This document shows positions 52,833 through 62,761 of a stretch of DNA of 64,000 bases, piece after piece (position 1 is the stretch's first letter; every line of letters begins with the position of its first letter). The notes beneath the pieces were generated by a model. That model had not been told where the DNA came from, did no database searches, and was given only the letters and a program-made list of their open reading frames with translations. Position numbers and translations under genes: made by a program. The stretch spans positions 16,091 to 80,090 of the forward strand of contig CAZEEG010000008.1 in assembly GCA_964511065.1 (NCBI GenBank). Reading direction: 5' to 3'. Origin of the DNA: CALBRZ01 sp964511065 (lineage in GTDB: Bacteria; Planctomycetota; Planctomycetia; Pirellulales; S012-138).

Positions 52833-55486
52833 GGAGATTTCTCCTGAATAGGTTCCGGCGGTAACCGCAAACCGTAGCGCTCCAGGGCCGCAAACAGCTC
52901 GGCCTCCCAGGCCAATGCCGCGGCCGCTTGCTCAGGACGGACGGCCAGGGCTGCCGATTCCGCCGTGGCGGCCGGCTGCACCCCCAGCACCTGGAGCAGC
53001 GTGGTCGCCAGGTAATGCTTCTCGCGCGGCGTGAAATACGTGAACGCCAACCGCAGCGACGGCAATGCCTGCAGGAACTGCTGGTCGCTGTAATCCACCA
53101 GCAGCCGGTCGATGCTTGCCACTAGCTGAGGGTTGCGCTGGACGACTTCGCGAGCCAGACAGAACAGGCCGGTGAGGAAGTCGCCAAGCTGCTGCGGATC
53201 GGCAAATTGCGCCAGCGCTTCGGCCGTGTGCGCGGCATCGGTGGCTCCCAGCGCCCATAAACCGCCCCAGGCCGCTCCACGCGTAAGGGGCAATTGGCCG
53301 TGGTCCTGCTGGACCCGGGCCAGCACGTCGAGCAGTTCGTCGTGCAGATCGGCCAGGGCTTCTCCGGCCGCCTCCAGCGTTTGCACGAGCGCCGAAACAC
53401 CGCTGAGAATTTCGCGATCCTGGCCAGACACTTGTCCCAGGCTCTCCAAGAGCCACATGCCACGGATGAAGGCTTCGCGCAGCAGGGCACCGATATCGTC
53501 GCGGTTGGCGGTAGCGAGCACCTCGTCGTAGCGGAACAAGTACAGCAGATGGCCCAGGGCCGCCGTGTTGGTAAAGAAGTTGACGTCCTGCCGGAAGATG
53601 GAGAGCAATTGACGCTGGAAGTCGGCACGCAATCGCGGCAGCCCGGCTAGCGCGGCATCGAGCAATAGCAGCGCCGCCGATTCGGCATCGCGCTGGATGG
53701 TTTTCGCCTGCTCAAGCAATTGCTCTTGTGCGGCCTCCTCCAGGCGTGGTCCGTATCGGGACGCTTCAATGGCCGAGCTTTCAAAGTCGGGCGACCAATG
53801 CAGTCGCCACTGCTCCCAAAGATGCGCCAGATCGTCGCGCTGCTGAAGATCAACCCCATCGGTCTGCCTGAAGCCGGCAATCTTCAAGATTCGCAGGCGG
53901 TGCAACACGCTGCTCCGCCGACGGTCGCGCGGCTCGTGCAAATGCAACTCAATGTCGCACGCCCGAAGTGGTGGTTCCAAGTCGAGCTGCGCCAGCGTGT
54001 GGCGAATGTCCTGCACCAGCGGGGGCACTCGGGCGCCCTCGGCGATCAGGCCGCGGCGATTGCCGCGCAGGGCCTCGTGAACTGCCTCGAGGAACGGATG
54101 CGCGGCACCGATGGCCAATTCTTCCTTGACCAGGGCCCCGGTCACAGCATCGACCAGGTCCCACCGCCAAACCTCAGAATGACCGCGCAGGGCCGCTAGC
54201 CCCAGGGCGGTGGTTTCTACTGCAATCAAGTCGGCCGTACTGACACGTTGGCCGCGTTGCCGCAACTGACGCGACACCTCAGCCAACAACTGCCGATAGG
54301 TTTGGCCACGGCCCGACCTTCGCCCCCCGGCATGGCCCTCCGCCGCAGCATGGCCCTGCTTTGCGGGGGGAGCCTCACCATGTGGTGTTTGCCGGTCCAG
54401 CCAAACCTGGTGGTAAAAACCGGGGTTCGGCATGCCGGCTTCATAGCCGCGCAGGCTATCCAACCGCTCGTAGGAGTAGGGAGTGAGTGCAATACCTGTC
54501 GTTTCGTCCGCGGCGTTCGCATCGCTTGGCGCAGCGCCGCCGGGTTCGTCCTGGTCCAATGGACCATCTGGCGGTGTGGCACCTACTGGAGCGTCCTGGA
54601 CCGTTGGCTCGGCCGAAGTCGGAATGGTGGGGTTCAGGCTTTCGTGAACCATGGAGTGCCACTCATCAGGCGTGGGATCGTCCAAGCCGACAAACGGTTG
54701 TCCGTTGAGCCGCGCGAACAGGGCGTAACTGTGATAGGCCCCGGTTACCACGACCAGCGGCCCTTCAAGTTCAGCCGCCGCCTGCTGGATTTGCTCGGCC
54801 ATGTATGCTTCGCGGCGCCGGTCCTCGGCAGGTACATGCCCATCGGCCAGGCGGATCAGCCCACAGAGGGTATGTGCTCGGCGCAGGTACTCTTCCAAGG
54901 GAAGATTCGCATCAATCTCGCAAAGCGTGTCCCAGAGCGCGTTGAAGTCCTCCACGCCCAGTTCGCGGCACAACACCTCGACATAGCCGCTGCAGCGCAA
55001 TTCGGCATCGGCATACCGGTGGCTGAGGCTCTTGGCCGTGGCGATCTCCGACCAGGGCAGGTCGATGAATCGCGCCTCGGCTCCCTGTGCCCTGGCCGCC
55101 TGAAGTGCCTGCCATTCCGGCGAATATTCGCAGAATGGATAGAACGCCCCGCGGCGCAGCCCATCGGCCAAACGCACGTAACTGTAAATGGCGATCGGCA
55201 GTTCGTGCGGAAGCCACAACTCCTGCATATAAGGGTTGAAGTCCGCGGGCCCTTCGATCAGCACTGCCGCCGGACGCACCCGGCCGATCAGTTCGCGCAC
55301 CAATCGGGCACAAGCGGGGCTATGATGCCGCACGGGGAAATACACCACCGGCGCCGACAGGTCCAGCAGCGGTTCAACATCCAGTGCCCCATCCGGTGCC
55401 GCGCCCTGTGGAGCGCCGCCGGACTTGGCCGGGTTGTCGTTGGCGTTGATCGGCGCCGCTTGGCGCGCGGCCGAGTATTCTTCCAT
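52829..55486 (-). CDS. DUF5682 family protein
   Basis: 885 residues from ATG 55486 (GTG 55492 is also possible). N-terminal signatures YFPVRHHSPACARLVRELIGRVRPAAVLIEGPADF and LWLPHELPIAIYSYVRL define the DUF5682 family. Further on are VVTGAYHSYALFARLNG near 245-260, a charged Pro/Asp-rich linker, and a long helical C-terminal half with many leucines (LGHLLYLFRYDEVLATANRDDIG). No known catalytic motif. In other genomes DUF5682 proteins sit in operons with VWA, MoxR-like AAA+ and SWIM/DUF5691 proteins, proposed to be NTP-dependent conflict systems. Here only the VWA partner is present, overlapping by 4 bp. Confidence 0.9.
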   Translation of the reverse strand: MEEYSAARQAAPINANDNPAKSGGAPQGAAPDGALDVEPLLDLSAPVVYFPVRHHSPACARLVRELIGRVRPAAVLIEGPADFNPYMQELWLPHELPIAIYSYVRLADGLRRGAFYPFCEYSPEWQALQAARAQGAEARFIDLPWSEIATAKSLSHRYADAELRCSGYVEVLCRELGVEDFNALWDTLCEIDANLPLEEYLRRAHTLCGLIRLADGHVPAEDRRREAYMAEQIQQAAAELEGPLVVVTGAYHSYALFARLNGQPFVGLDDPTPDEWHSMVHESLNPTIPTSAEPTVQDAPVGATPPDGPLDQDEPGGAAPSDANAADETTGIALTPYSYERLDSLRGYEAGMPNPGFYHQVWLDRQTPHGEAPPAKQGHAAAEGHAGGRRSGRGQTYRQLLAEVSRQLRQRGQRVSTADLIAVETTALGLAALRGHSEVWRWDLVDAVTGALVKEELAIGAAHPFLEAVHEALRGNRRGLIAEGARVPPLVQDIRHTLAQLDLEPPLRACDIELHLHEPRDRRRSSVLHRLRILKIAGFRQTDGVDLQQRDDLAHLWEQWRLHWSPDFESSAIEASRYGPRLEEAAQEQLLEQAKTIQRDAESAALLLLDAALAGLPRLRADFQRQLLSIFRQDVNFFTNTAALGHLLYLFRYDEVLATANRDDIGALLREAFIRGMWLLESLGQVSGQDREILSGVSALVQTLEAAGEALADLHDELLDVLARVQQDHGQLPLTRGAAWGGLWALGATDAAHTAEALAQFADPQQLGDFLTGLFCLAREVVQRNPQLVASIDRLLVDYSDQQFLQALPSLRLAFTYFTPREKHYLATTLLQVLGVQPAATAESAALAVRPEQAAAALAWEAELFAALERYGLRLPPEPIQEKSP

Positions 55487-55674
55487 GGCCACTGTGACGG
55501 AATGTTACGTTGCCCATGCCCGGCGAACGAACGAGTTGTGCTTTCAAACCTGCTGGTTTTCCAGCGGCATCAACAATCTTTCGGCGGTTCGACACGAGGC
55601 GACGCGGAAGCCCCCCGTGCTGGAACCAATCGCCTTGAGCAGGCCAGGCCCGCTGGCGGCCCCCCTGGTTAGGA

Positions 55675-57504
55675 CTACATACCCGAGAGCAGTTGGTCCA
55701 GTTCGTCGACCAGCTCGCCAAAGTACGTGAGCGTGGTTTCCACCGGTTCGGGGCTGGCCATGTCCACGCCGGCATCGCGCAGCAGTTCCAGCGGGAACTT
55801 GGAACAACCGGCCTTGAGGAATCCCAGGTAATCGTTCAACTCGCGCTCGCCGCCCGAAAGCACCTTCTGGCTCAAGGCCACGGCCGCCGACAAGCCGGTG
55901 GCATATTTGTACACGTAGAAGGCGCGATAGAAATGCGGGATGCGGAAGCATTCCAGGCGAAGCTGTTCATCGATGGCGAAATTGGGGCCAAAGTAGGCGT
56001 CCAGCAGTTCGCGATAGACGCTGGTGAAACTCTCCACCGTAAGCGGCTCGCCCTGCTCGGCCATGGCATGCGTGATCTTCTCGAACTCGGCGAACATCGT
56101 CTGCCGGACCACGGTGCCGCGGATAGCGTCGATCTCGCGGTTGATCAGGTAGGCCCGCTCCCTGTCGTCCGTAGCCTCGGCCATCATATGCCGGCTGAGC
56201 AGTTGCTCGTTGAAGGTGCTGGCGACCTCGGCCACGAAGATCACGTAGTTGTAATACTGGAACGGCTGATGCCGGGCCGAGTAATACGAGTGCATGGAGT
56301 GCCCTGCCTCGTGGGCAAGGGTGAACACGTGGTCCAGCACGCGCTGCTGGTAATTCATGAGGATGTACGGGTCGCCGTCGTAGCTGCCACAACTGAAGGC
56401 GCCGCTCTGCTTGCCCTGGTTCTCGTATCGGTCGCACCAGCGGCCGCGCAGCCCCGCTTCCAGCGCATGGCAATAGTCCCTGCCCAGCGGTTGCAGCGAC
56501 TCGATCACCAGGTCGACGGCGTCATCCCAGGGATAGTCGACCTTGAGGTCGCTGAGGATCGGCACGTAGGTGTCGTAGTGGTGGATGTCGTCGAGCTTCA
56601 TCGCCCGGCGGCGCAGATCGTAGTACCGGTGGACCGACGGCAAATGCTTGCGCACGGCCGCAATCAGGTTGTCGTACACCGTCTGCGGAACGTCGTCGGC
56701 AAACAGGGCCTGTTGCAGGGCGCTGTCGTAGCCGCGTGCCCGGGCGTAGTAGACGTCGCGCTGGATGGACCCGTTCAGCGTGGCCGCCAGCGTATTGCGG
56801 TGAGCGTCGAACGCCTCGTAGTACTGGTGGAACGCCTGGCGGCGGACCTCGCGACTGGGGGAATGCAGAAACGCCGAAAACGAAGCATGGCTCAACTCGA
56901 TCCGCTCGCCCTCTTCGTTCTCCAGATCGCCAAACCGGAGATCGGCATTGTTAAGCTGCCGGAATGTCTGCTCAGCCGCCTGGGCCATTTCGGCCTGCAT
57001 CGCCAGCAGGCGTTCTTCCCGGTCGCTCAGCGTGTACGGCTTGTAGCGAAGCACGCGCTTGAGCAGCAACCGGTAAGGCTCTAAAGAATCGTCGGTCAGG
57101 AACTGCTGCATGGCCGCATCGTCGATCGCCATCAACTCCGGCCGAATGTAGCTCGATGCCTGCCCTGCCCGGCTCGCGACGTTCAGATACCGGGCCTGCA
57201 TGCGCTGGTACGTGCTGTTGGCCGTGTCTTCCGCCGTCTTGAGGAAGGCGTACGTTCCCAGCCGCTCTCCCAGCCGATCGAACTGGAGATCGAATTCCAG
57301 GCAGGCCGCGATCGCGGCGGCACCGCTGGCCAGCGTTCCCCGAAAGCTCTCGTAGCGCGCAATCTGCGACTCCCACGCTTTGAAGTCCGCCTCCCACGCA
57401 TCGTCGTTGGGATACAGGCTCGAAAGGTCCCAACGATCGCTCTCGGGAATCTCGCTTCGGGCTGGAAGCTTTTTGACGGGGGAAGGCTCCGCAGTGCTCG
57501 ACAT
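55675..57504 (-). CDS. pepF: Oligoendopeptidase F (M3 family)
   Basis: Cytosolic zinc metallopeptidase cleaving short peptides. 609 residues from ATG 57504 (MSSTAEPSP), chosen because GGAGG lies about 10 nt upstream; the frame is open 35 codons further. Signatures: ESDRWDLSSLYPNDDAWEADF at the N-terminus, zinc site HEAGHSMHSYYSARHQPFQYYNY near 397, and third-ligand region IFVAEVASTFNEQLLSRHM. The C-terminal region (GGERELNDYLGFLKAGCSKFPLELLRDAGVD) is typical of PepF. No operon partner is apparent. Confidence 0.96.
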   Translation of the reverse strand: MSSTAEPSPVKKLPARSEIPESDRWDLSSLYPNDDAWEADFKAWESQIARYESFRGTLASGAAAIAACLEFDLQFDRLGERLGTYAFLKTAEDTANSTYQRMQARYLNVASRAGQASSYIRPELMAIDDAAMQQFLTDDSLEPYRLLLKRVLRYKPYTLSDREERLLAMQAEMAQAAEQTFRQLNNADLRFGDLENEEGERIELSHASFSAFLHSPSREVRRQAFHQYYEAFDAHRNTLAATLNGSIQRDVYYARARGYDSALQQALFADDVPQTVYDNLIAAVRKHLPSVHRYYDLRRRAMKLDDIHHYDTYVPILSDLKVDYPWDDAVDLVIESLQPLGRDYCHALEAGLRGRWCDRYENQGKQSGAFSCGSYDGDPYILMNYQQRVLDHVFTLAHEAGHSMHSYYSARHQPFQYYNYVIFVAEVASTFNEQLLSRHMMAEATDDRERAYLINREIDAIRGTVVRQTMFAEFEKITHAMAEQGEPLTVESFTSVYRELLDAYFGPNFAIDEQLRLECFRIPHFYRAFYVYKYATGLSAAVALSQKVLSGGERELNDYLGFLKAGCSKFPLELLRDAGVDMASPEPVETTLTYFGELVDELDQLLSGM

Positions 57505-57890
57505 CGTCCGGCAATCCTCCATGGGAGTGAGGTGAATCCTACGTGCTTGGGCTGAAAATGGCCCAGGGAAGTGCGTTCCGCAACGTGGCCCCAAGCGGCA
57601 CCTGGCCAACGCCGGTATCGCGGGCTGTCTTCCCTATCCTCGCAGCATACCAGAATCGGCCGAGCGTGGAATCGGGGACGCCGCCAGATGGCCGCCGGCC
57701 TTGCACCAGCGACTGGATGTAGAACCCGGCGGATGTCGCGTGGACGCTGGCCTTATGCCAGCGGGGCAATTTCGCCCCGCCCATCCCCGCGGTCCCCTGG
57801 GCCGTGGCTAAACGCGAAGGGGACATATAACGTGGTTGCTTGAAACCGCCTTATGAATGAACACAGTCACCGTGCAGGTCGCGCGGCAGG
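57505..57890. other. Intergenic stretch, nothing recognised
   Basis: About 385 bp between two minus-strand genes. It should hold the pepF promoter upstream of 57504. No clear element was found. Confidence 0.4.
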
Positions 57891-59378
57891 CTACCGCTCG
57901 GGAATATAGTTGAGCGTGTAATAAGCCTGGGGGTGCAGCAGCGGCAAGCCATCGGCCGATCGCACGCCCTCGGCATGCAACTCGTGGACGTGCCCTGCCT
58001 GCAGGCCGTCTACGATCAGTCGCGCGTGCAATCCATCGTCGGAAACCTCGATCGCCTTGATCGTGGGACTGGTATGGTCCACCTCGGGGCTGCCGTACGA
58101 CGCCTGGTAAATGTAGGTGTAGGTTTGCAGCTTGTAGCTCTCGGGCTTACCGGCTGACGCGCGATCAGCGGGCCTCGTAAAGACCAGTTCAAAGCCGTCG
58201 GGCCGGGCCTTCATTTCCTTGATTTCAAAGGGGACCTTGTCGGTCCACGTGAGGCGATCCAGCGAATACGGTTTGTTGCCGCGCGAGCCCCAACCCCGGT
58301 TGGTTCCGCCGACGAACATCGTGCCTGACTCGGTCATCAGCACCGACAGCGCTCCGGAGCCGAACCCCGAGCGGAACGGGAAACAAGCTCCCTGGTAGCG
58401 GCCGTTCACCTTCTCAAGGTAGCAGCGCATCACGGTGCTGAAGGTCTGGTCGGCCACGAACAGTTGATTCTCGAACGGCCCGAATTTGCCGCCAGTGGTA
58501 TCGCAGGCAACGCCCGCCGCCGATTGGCCCATCTTCTTATAAGGGAATAGGATGGCCGGTGGCAGCAATTGAGGAATCTTGGCGGCCTCGGTGATGATGC
58601 GGCTACCGCTCTCGGGCTCCTGCGGCTTTTCGCCAAGATTCGGGGCATGGTCGTACCAGCGATTACCGGCCGGGTGGCCCATGAAGTGCCCCGGCGCCAG
58701 GTGCCGCAGGCTGCATGTACCGTTCCACGGGCCCTGGTTGTCGGTATAGAACACATCGCCTGCGGCGTTCATGCCCATCCCACCTGGTGAGCGAATCCCG
58801 CTGCACGTGGGGATCGCCTCGCCATCGGGCGTGATGCGGAGGCACCATCCCCGGAACAATACGTTGCTATTGAACGAACCGGTCAAACAGAGCGTAACCC
58901 ACAGGTGGCCCTGGGGGTCGAACTTGCTGCCGAAAGCGTACTCGTGATAGTCGCCACTGAGGCCCCAACCGTCGTACACGGTTTCAAAGACGTCGGCCGT
59001 TCCATCGTTGTTCCCATCCTTGATCCGGGTGACCTCGCCCCGCTGTGTGGCATACAGCCAGCCATCGCGATGGGCCAATCCCAGCACTTCGTGCATCCCT
59101 TCCGCATACCGTTGAAAACGGATTTCGTCCAAATCCTCAGCGAGCGGATTGTGAATCATGTAGATATCACCGCGACGGCTTGACATGGCCAACCGCCCGT
59201 CGGGCATCCACTCCAAGTCGCCGGCTTCGAGCACCACGCCCTCGGGAATCGGAAGGGGTGTCAGGCGGTAGTAGTCGTCCTCGGTTGGCCCTTCTTGCGC
59301 GGCGGCGTAACCGATGGCCAAGTTCAACGTTGCCACGGCGATGAAGCCGCACAGCACACAGTTGCGATTCATATTCAT
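57891..59378 (-). CDS. Exported sorbosone/glucose-dehydrogenase-like beta-propeller
   Basis: 495 residues from ATG 59378 (MNMNRNCVLCG); the open frame extends upstream through repeat DNA, which is not part of the protein. Signal peptide GFIAVATLNLAIGYAAA. Beta-propeller repeats start at EAGDLEWMPDGRLAMSSRRGDIYMI; others are VLGLAHRDGWLYATQRGEVTRIKDGNNDGTADVFETV, SPGGMGMNAAGDVFYTDNQGPWNG and GALSVLMTESGTMFVGGTNRGWG. It resembles planctomycete PVC-type sorbosone-dehydrogenase-like propellers, often next to haem domains. The next gene upstream is a five-haem PA14 protein, so the two may act together on a sugar substrate. Confidence 0.9.
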   Translation of the reverse strand: MNMNRNCVLCGFIAVATLNLAIGYAAAQEGPTEDDYYRLTPLPIPEGVVLEAGDLEWMPDGRLAMSSRRGDIYMIHNPLAEDLDEIRFQRYAEGMHEVLGLAHRDGWLYATQRGEVTRIKDGNNDGTADVFETVYDGWGLSGDYHEYAFGSKFDPQGHLWVTLCLTGSFNSNVLFRGWCLRITPDGEAIPTCSGIRSPGGMGMNAAGDVFYTDNQGPWNGTCSLRHLAPGHFMGHPAGNRWYDHAPNLGEKPQEPESGSRIITEAAKIPQLLPPAILFPYKKMGQSAAGVACDTTGGKFGPFENQLFVADQTFSTVMRCYLEKVNGRYQGACFPFRSGFGSGALSVLMTESGTMFVGGTNRGWGSRGNKPYSLDRLTWTDKVPFEIKEMKARPDGFELVFTRPADRASAGKPESYKLQTYTYIYQASYGSPEVDHTSPTIKAIEVSDDGLHARLIVDGLQAGHVHELHAEGVRSADGLPLLHPQAYYTLNYIPER

Positions 59379-59416
59379 ATCAATCAATCCTTTGCTGGGC
59401 GGATGGTCGTTATGGA

Positions 59417-59544
59417 CACCTGCGCAGTTCATGTCCGCTTTCGTTCGCGCTAGCTCACCGAAATGTGGCCGATACTGCTGAAAAACGGAGAATTTGCGGC
59501 GCCGACCGTTCGATGCCCTGCGTTGGCGGTGCAACAATCAATAG
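59417..59544 (+). repeat. Dispersed intergenic repeat, copy 3
   Basis: Begins CACCTGCGCAGTTCATGTCC, then GCTTTCGTTCGCGCTAGCTC, ACCGAAATGTGGCC and TTGCGGCGCCGACC, and ends CGTTGGCGGTGCAACAATCA. It aligns base for base over most of its length with the copy at 63788 and lies in the gap between two minus-strand genes. Confidence 0.8.
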
Positions 59545-59578
59545 CCATAACAGTATGAAAGCACTATGACCGTGCATC

Positions 59579-62365
59579 TCACCACATATACAACTGCACG
59601 ATCTCGGCTTCGCCCTTTTCAAATTGTATTGGGACAAGCAGTTCGCTGCGGCCTCCGCTGGTACGAATCGTTGGCTCCCCGCCTCCGCTGGCCGTAATCT
59701 GAACCTTCAGTCCGCCGTCGATCTGCCAGGTGTTCTCACCCGCGGACTCGATCTTGTTGCCCACGGCAGCGCGATAGTACCAGTCGGCCGCTCCGTTCTT
59801 GGCGTCGAAGCGCAGGGTTCGTTTGAACCAGGGATCAAATTCCTGCGGCACCGGCACGAACAAGTCGCGCACCTGGGTGCCATCGCTGAGAGCATAACGG
59901 AACTCGGGCCGCTTGCTTTCATTCAGCACATAGCCGCGGAACTGATAGCCCAATTCGCGAGCCGATTGGCCCGGCCAAGGCGCCGCCTGACTGTTCAGTT
60001 GGGCGAAGGCGACCCCCTCGGGCAAGTTCACCACATGATCGCCCAGCGGCGGTTGAAAACCCTGTCCCCGGCCCGACCAGTGCCGGCCAGCGTCGATAAA
60101 GCCGGAATGCCAGATCAGCGCCAACCGGAGATTCTCGGCGTCAAAGGCCAAGTTGGCCCGCTCCGGATAGCCCACGCCGATGGCGCGGGTCCCGGCGCCT
60201 TCAATGAAGTTCCGGTAGATGCGCGGCGCAAAGAAGGGTTTCAACTCGATCGCCGAGCGGATCAGCCCCTCGGGGATACGTGCTTGTTCGCCGTCAGACA
60301 GGTACTCCCAAATCGCATTAATCTGCGTAATCGGCTGACCATCGAGTACGTTCTTCAATAACGACTTTCCGTCCGGCCAGGCCGACGGCATCCGCGTACC
60401 GGGCCGATAGGCCTGCGGGTTAAGCATATATTGGGCGAACCAATCGTGGTTCAACCGTTTCGTCATAATGGTAAGGTCGATGGACTGGATGCCGGTGGCC
60501 TCATATTTTCCAAATGAATGGCATTTGATACATGCGAAGGCCTGGCCGCCCACCATGAACCGACCATAGCCTTTAACGCGGTCCAGCGGTTCAGCGAACT
60601 GGTAACCTTGGCCTGGTTCGCCGCGATCGGCCGCGATGAATGCCGCCGCCAGATGCCCCACGTTTGCGCTCCCGTACTTGGGCATGCGGGTGTGCATGTA
60701 AGGTCGATCCTTGGCGCCGTCGGCGAAGATGTGCTTTAGCCAGGCCTCGGTGAGCTTGGCCCCCACGCCGTTGAGCGCAGGCGGGATTCGGCCCTCGTCA
60801 CCCATCTCCTGCGTGGTGCCCTGAAACCAGGCATTGCGCTGCGGTTCCACACCGCCGCGCCCGCCCCGTTCATGGCAGGCGTAGCAGTTGAACGCGACCA
60901 TGGAGTGCGCGATGGCGGCCTCTCCAGTTATCGGTTCAGCCGATTGGATGGCACGATTCCCCAGGGCCGCAACCAGGGCCGCCCGTTGGCGGTCGTCCAA
61001 CCCGTAGCGAGGAGCCTTGCCAGCAGGCTGTTCGGCCAGGCAGCCTTGATCCACCTTTAGCGAGGCCAACGCCGGCGCCGATAGCTGGTTCGGCAGCGGC
61101 GCGTCATTTTGCTTGAGCTGATGGCAGGCCGCACAGCCCAGTGAGCTGAACAGCATCTTGCCTTGCGCAGCCAGGGTCGCGTCGATCTCAAAACGGTTTT
61201 CAGGTTCCGGCGGTTCCTTCGTCGCCTGGAGCAGCAAGCCAAGCGACTGCCGCCCCAAGCCGGGGCCCTCGATTTCGGCCGTAAGGGCAACGTCGGCGCT
61301 GGCCTGGAAGAAATCGACGCGTATCTCGTGCAGCCCGGCAGACAGCTTTTTCGTTTGGCTGCGCTGCTGGTAGGGATGCAGGCCGTCGACCGTAATCAGC
61401 GCCTGTCCGTCGATGCTTAACCGGCTGCCATCGTCGGATCCCAAGTGGAAACGGTATTCGCCTTCGCGCGCAATGGGCAAGAAGCCTTCAAACCGCAGGC
61501 CGAAGTTCTCCTTCCGCTCGGCCACCTGCCAGTCAATACCGACCGTCGTCCCCTGCACCTTGGGCTCCAGCTTGCCGAAGTCGGGCAGCTTATCCCACCG
61601 GCCCTCGTAATAGGCAAATCGCACATTCGCGGGCGCCTTCACGTCCTTGAGAAAATAACTCGCAATATCGCGAGCCTCGGCGGCCGAAAGATTCAGGTCG
61701 GGCATCCGTCCAGCCGGGCGCACGTGCAGCGGATCGATCAGAAATGCCGTAAGGCTGTTGATGGTGTATTTGGCCGCGAGATCGGGCAGTGGGACCGACG
61801 TGGCCACCTGGGCATCGCCCTCGCGCTGCGAAGCGTGGCAGGCTACGCAGCCCACGCTATGAAACAATGCCTCGCCGCGCTTCACCCCGGCCGCATCGGG
61901 CGCTGTTTCATGTACGGAGCCTGTCGAAGCCAGAAAATGCACCAGGGCTTCGGCGTGTTGCTTCCGTTGTTCCTCGGAAAGATGACCTAGCACGTGCGGC
62001 ATGGTCGTGCCCGGCTTGACCGACTGGGGGTCAAGCAGCATCTGCCGAATCGCCTCGGGCCGGATGCGTGAACCAACCTGGTCGAGAATCGGGCCGCCCT
62101 TGGTGAGCACGGTCCCGGCTTCGAAGTCCTTGCCGCGATGGCACGCCAGGCAGCTCAGTTCGCCCAAGAGAACCCGGCCAGCCTGCTCCAGTGACAGCAC
62201 ATCGCTCTCGGCGCGGCCGAACCGCTCAAAGCCCGGCACCTTGGGGTGCGCGGCCTGGGCCGCTTGCGACGTCAGCCAACTGGCCGCCAGGAACACGGTG
62301 GCAAATGCGCCAACCGCCAACCAATGCAACGGTGAAGAGACAACGACGCGTGGAGTGCTCGGCAT
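59579..62365 (-). CDS. Exported multihaem c-type cytochrome with PA14 domain
   Basis: 928 residues from ATG 62365 (MPSTPRVVV), with an N-terminal hydrophobic export segment (WLAVGAFATVFLAASWLTSQA). Five CxxCH haem sites in order: CLACH near 70, CVACH near 173, CAACH near 410, CYACH near 493 and CIKCH near 612. A PA14-like domain lies between haems 2 and 3 (about 245-375), with FLPIAREGEYRFHLGSDDGSRLSIDG and LHEIRVDFFQASADVALTAE. PA14 domains bind sugars. With the propeller gene 200 bp downstream it may form a periplasmic carbohydrate-oxidising pair; the acceptor is unknown. Confidence 0.93.
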   Translation of the reverse strand: MPSTPRVVVSSPLHWLAVGAFATVFLAASWLTSQAAQAAHPKVPGFERFGRAESDVLSLEQAGRVLLGELSCLACHRGKDFEAGTVLTKGGPILDQVGSRIRPEAIRQMLLDPQSVKPGTTMPHVLGHLSEEQRKQHAEALVHFLASTGSVHETAPDAAGVKRGEALFHSVGCVACHASQREGDAQVATSVPLPDLAAKYTINSLTAFLIDPLHVRPAGRMPDLNLSAAEARDIASYFLKDVKAPANVRFAYYEGRWDKLPDFGKLEPKVQGTTVGIDWQVAERKENFGLRFEGFLPIAREGEYRFHLGSDDGSRLSIDGQALITVDGLHPYQQRSQTKKLSAGLHEIRVDFFQASADVALTAEIEGPGLGRQSLGLLLQATKEPPEPENRFEIDATLAAQGKMLFSSLGCAACHQLKQNDAPLPNQLSAPALASLKVDQGCLAEQPAGKAPRYGLDDRQRAALVAALGNRAIQSAEPITGEAAIAHSMVAFNCYACHERGGRGGVEPQRNAWFQGTTQEMGDEGRIPPALNGVGAKLTEAWLKHIFADGAKDRPYMHTRMPKYGSANVGHLAAAFIAADRGEPGQGYQFAEPLDRVKGYGRFMVGGQAFACIKCHSFGKYEATGIQSIDLTIMTKRLNHDWFAQYMLNPQAYRPGTRMPSAWPDGKSLLKNVLDGQPITQINAIWEYLSDGEQARIPEGLIRSAIELKPFFAPRIYRNFIEGAGTRAIGVGYPERANLAFDAENLRLALIWHSGFIDAGRHWSGRGQGFQPPLGDHVVNLPEGVAFAQLNSQAAPWPGQSARELGYQFRGYVLNESKRPEFRYALSDGTQVRDLFVPVPQEFDPWFKRTLRFDAKNGAADWYYRAAVGNKIESAGENTWQIDGGLKVQITASGGGEPTIRTSGGRSELLVPIQFEKGEAEIVQLYMW

Positions 62366-62761
62366 AATGCGATTCCGAGGTGTGACAACATCGAGAGCTT
62401 TGCTACGACATGGCCCGGCAGGTACGGCTGGAACGTGGTCGCAGGCCAGTGCCTGCCGGTGGGCATGCCGCGTCAACTATGGCCCCCAAGTGGGGCGGTT
62501 GTCAAATCCAGCCGGGGCGGAATCGCGGCCCCGGTACAAGGAACAGCAGCGGCGGGCGCTGCTGCCTTACGCGCCAACAGAACGCCGCGAGCCGATTCCG
62601 GCAATCCATATCGGGCGAAGCTGCCCTTGCCACGGCGGAGGCCGCAGGCAACGATGAGCCTGCGATCGCAGGGAATGCCGCCGCGCGACCGATGCGCTGC
62701 TCAGTATGGTTCTGCGCTCGACCGTCTGCTGTTCTGCCAGAAGTGTTTGATATCGCCCGAG
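62366..62761. other. Divergent intergenic region, nothing recognised
   Basis: About 395 bp between the cytochrome gene and the flippase-like gene. The plus-strand frame of the latter is open far into this DNA but without family similarity or a ribosome site. No promoter was pinned. Confidence 0.4.

Noticed and set aside
62435..62761. 109-codon extension of the flippase-like protein
   Set aside because: It is Arg/Pro-rich with no membrane segments and no ribosome site. The internal ATG at 62762 gives a family-like start.
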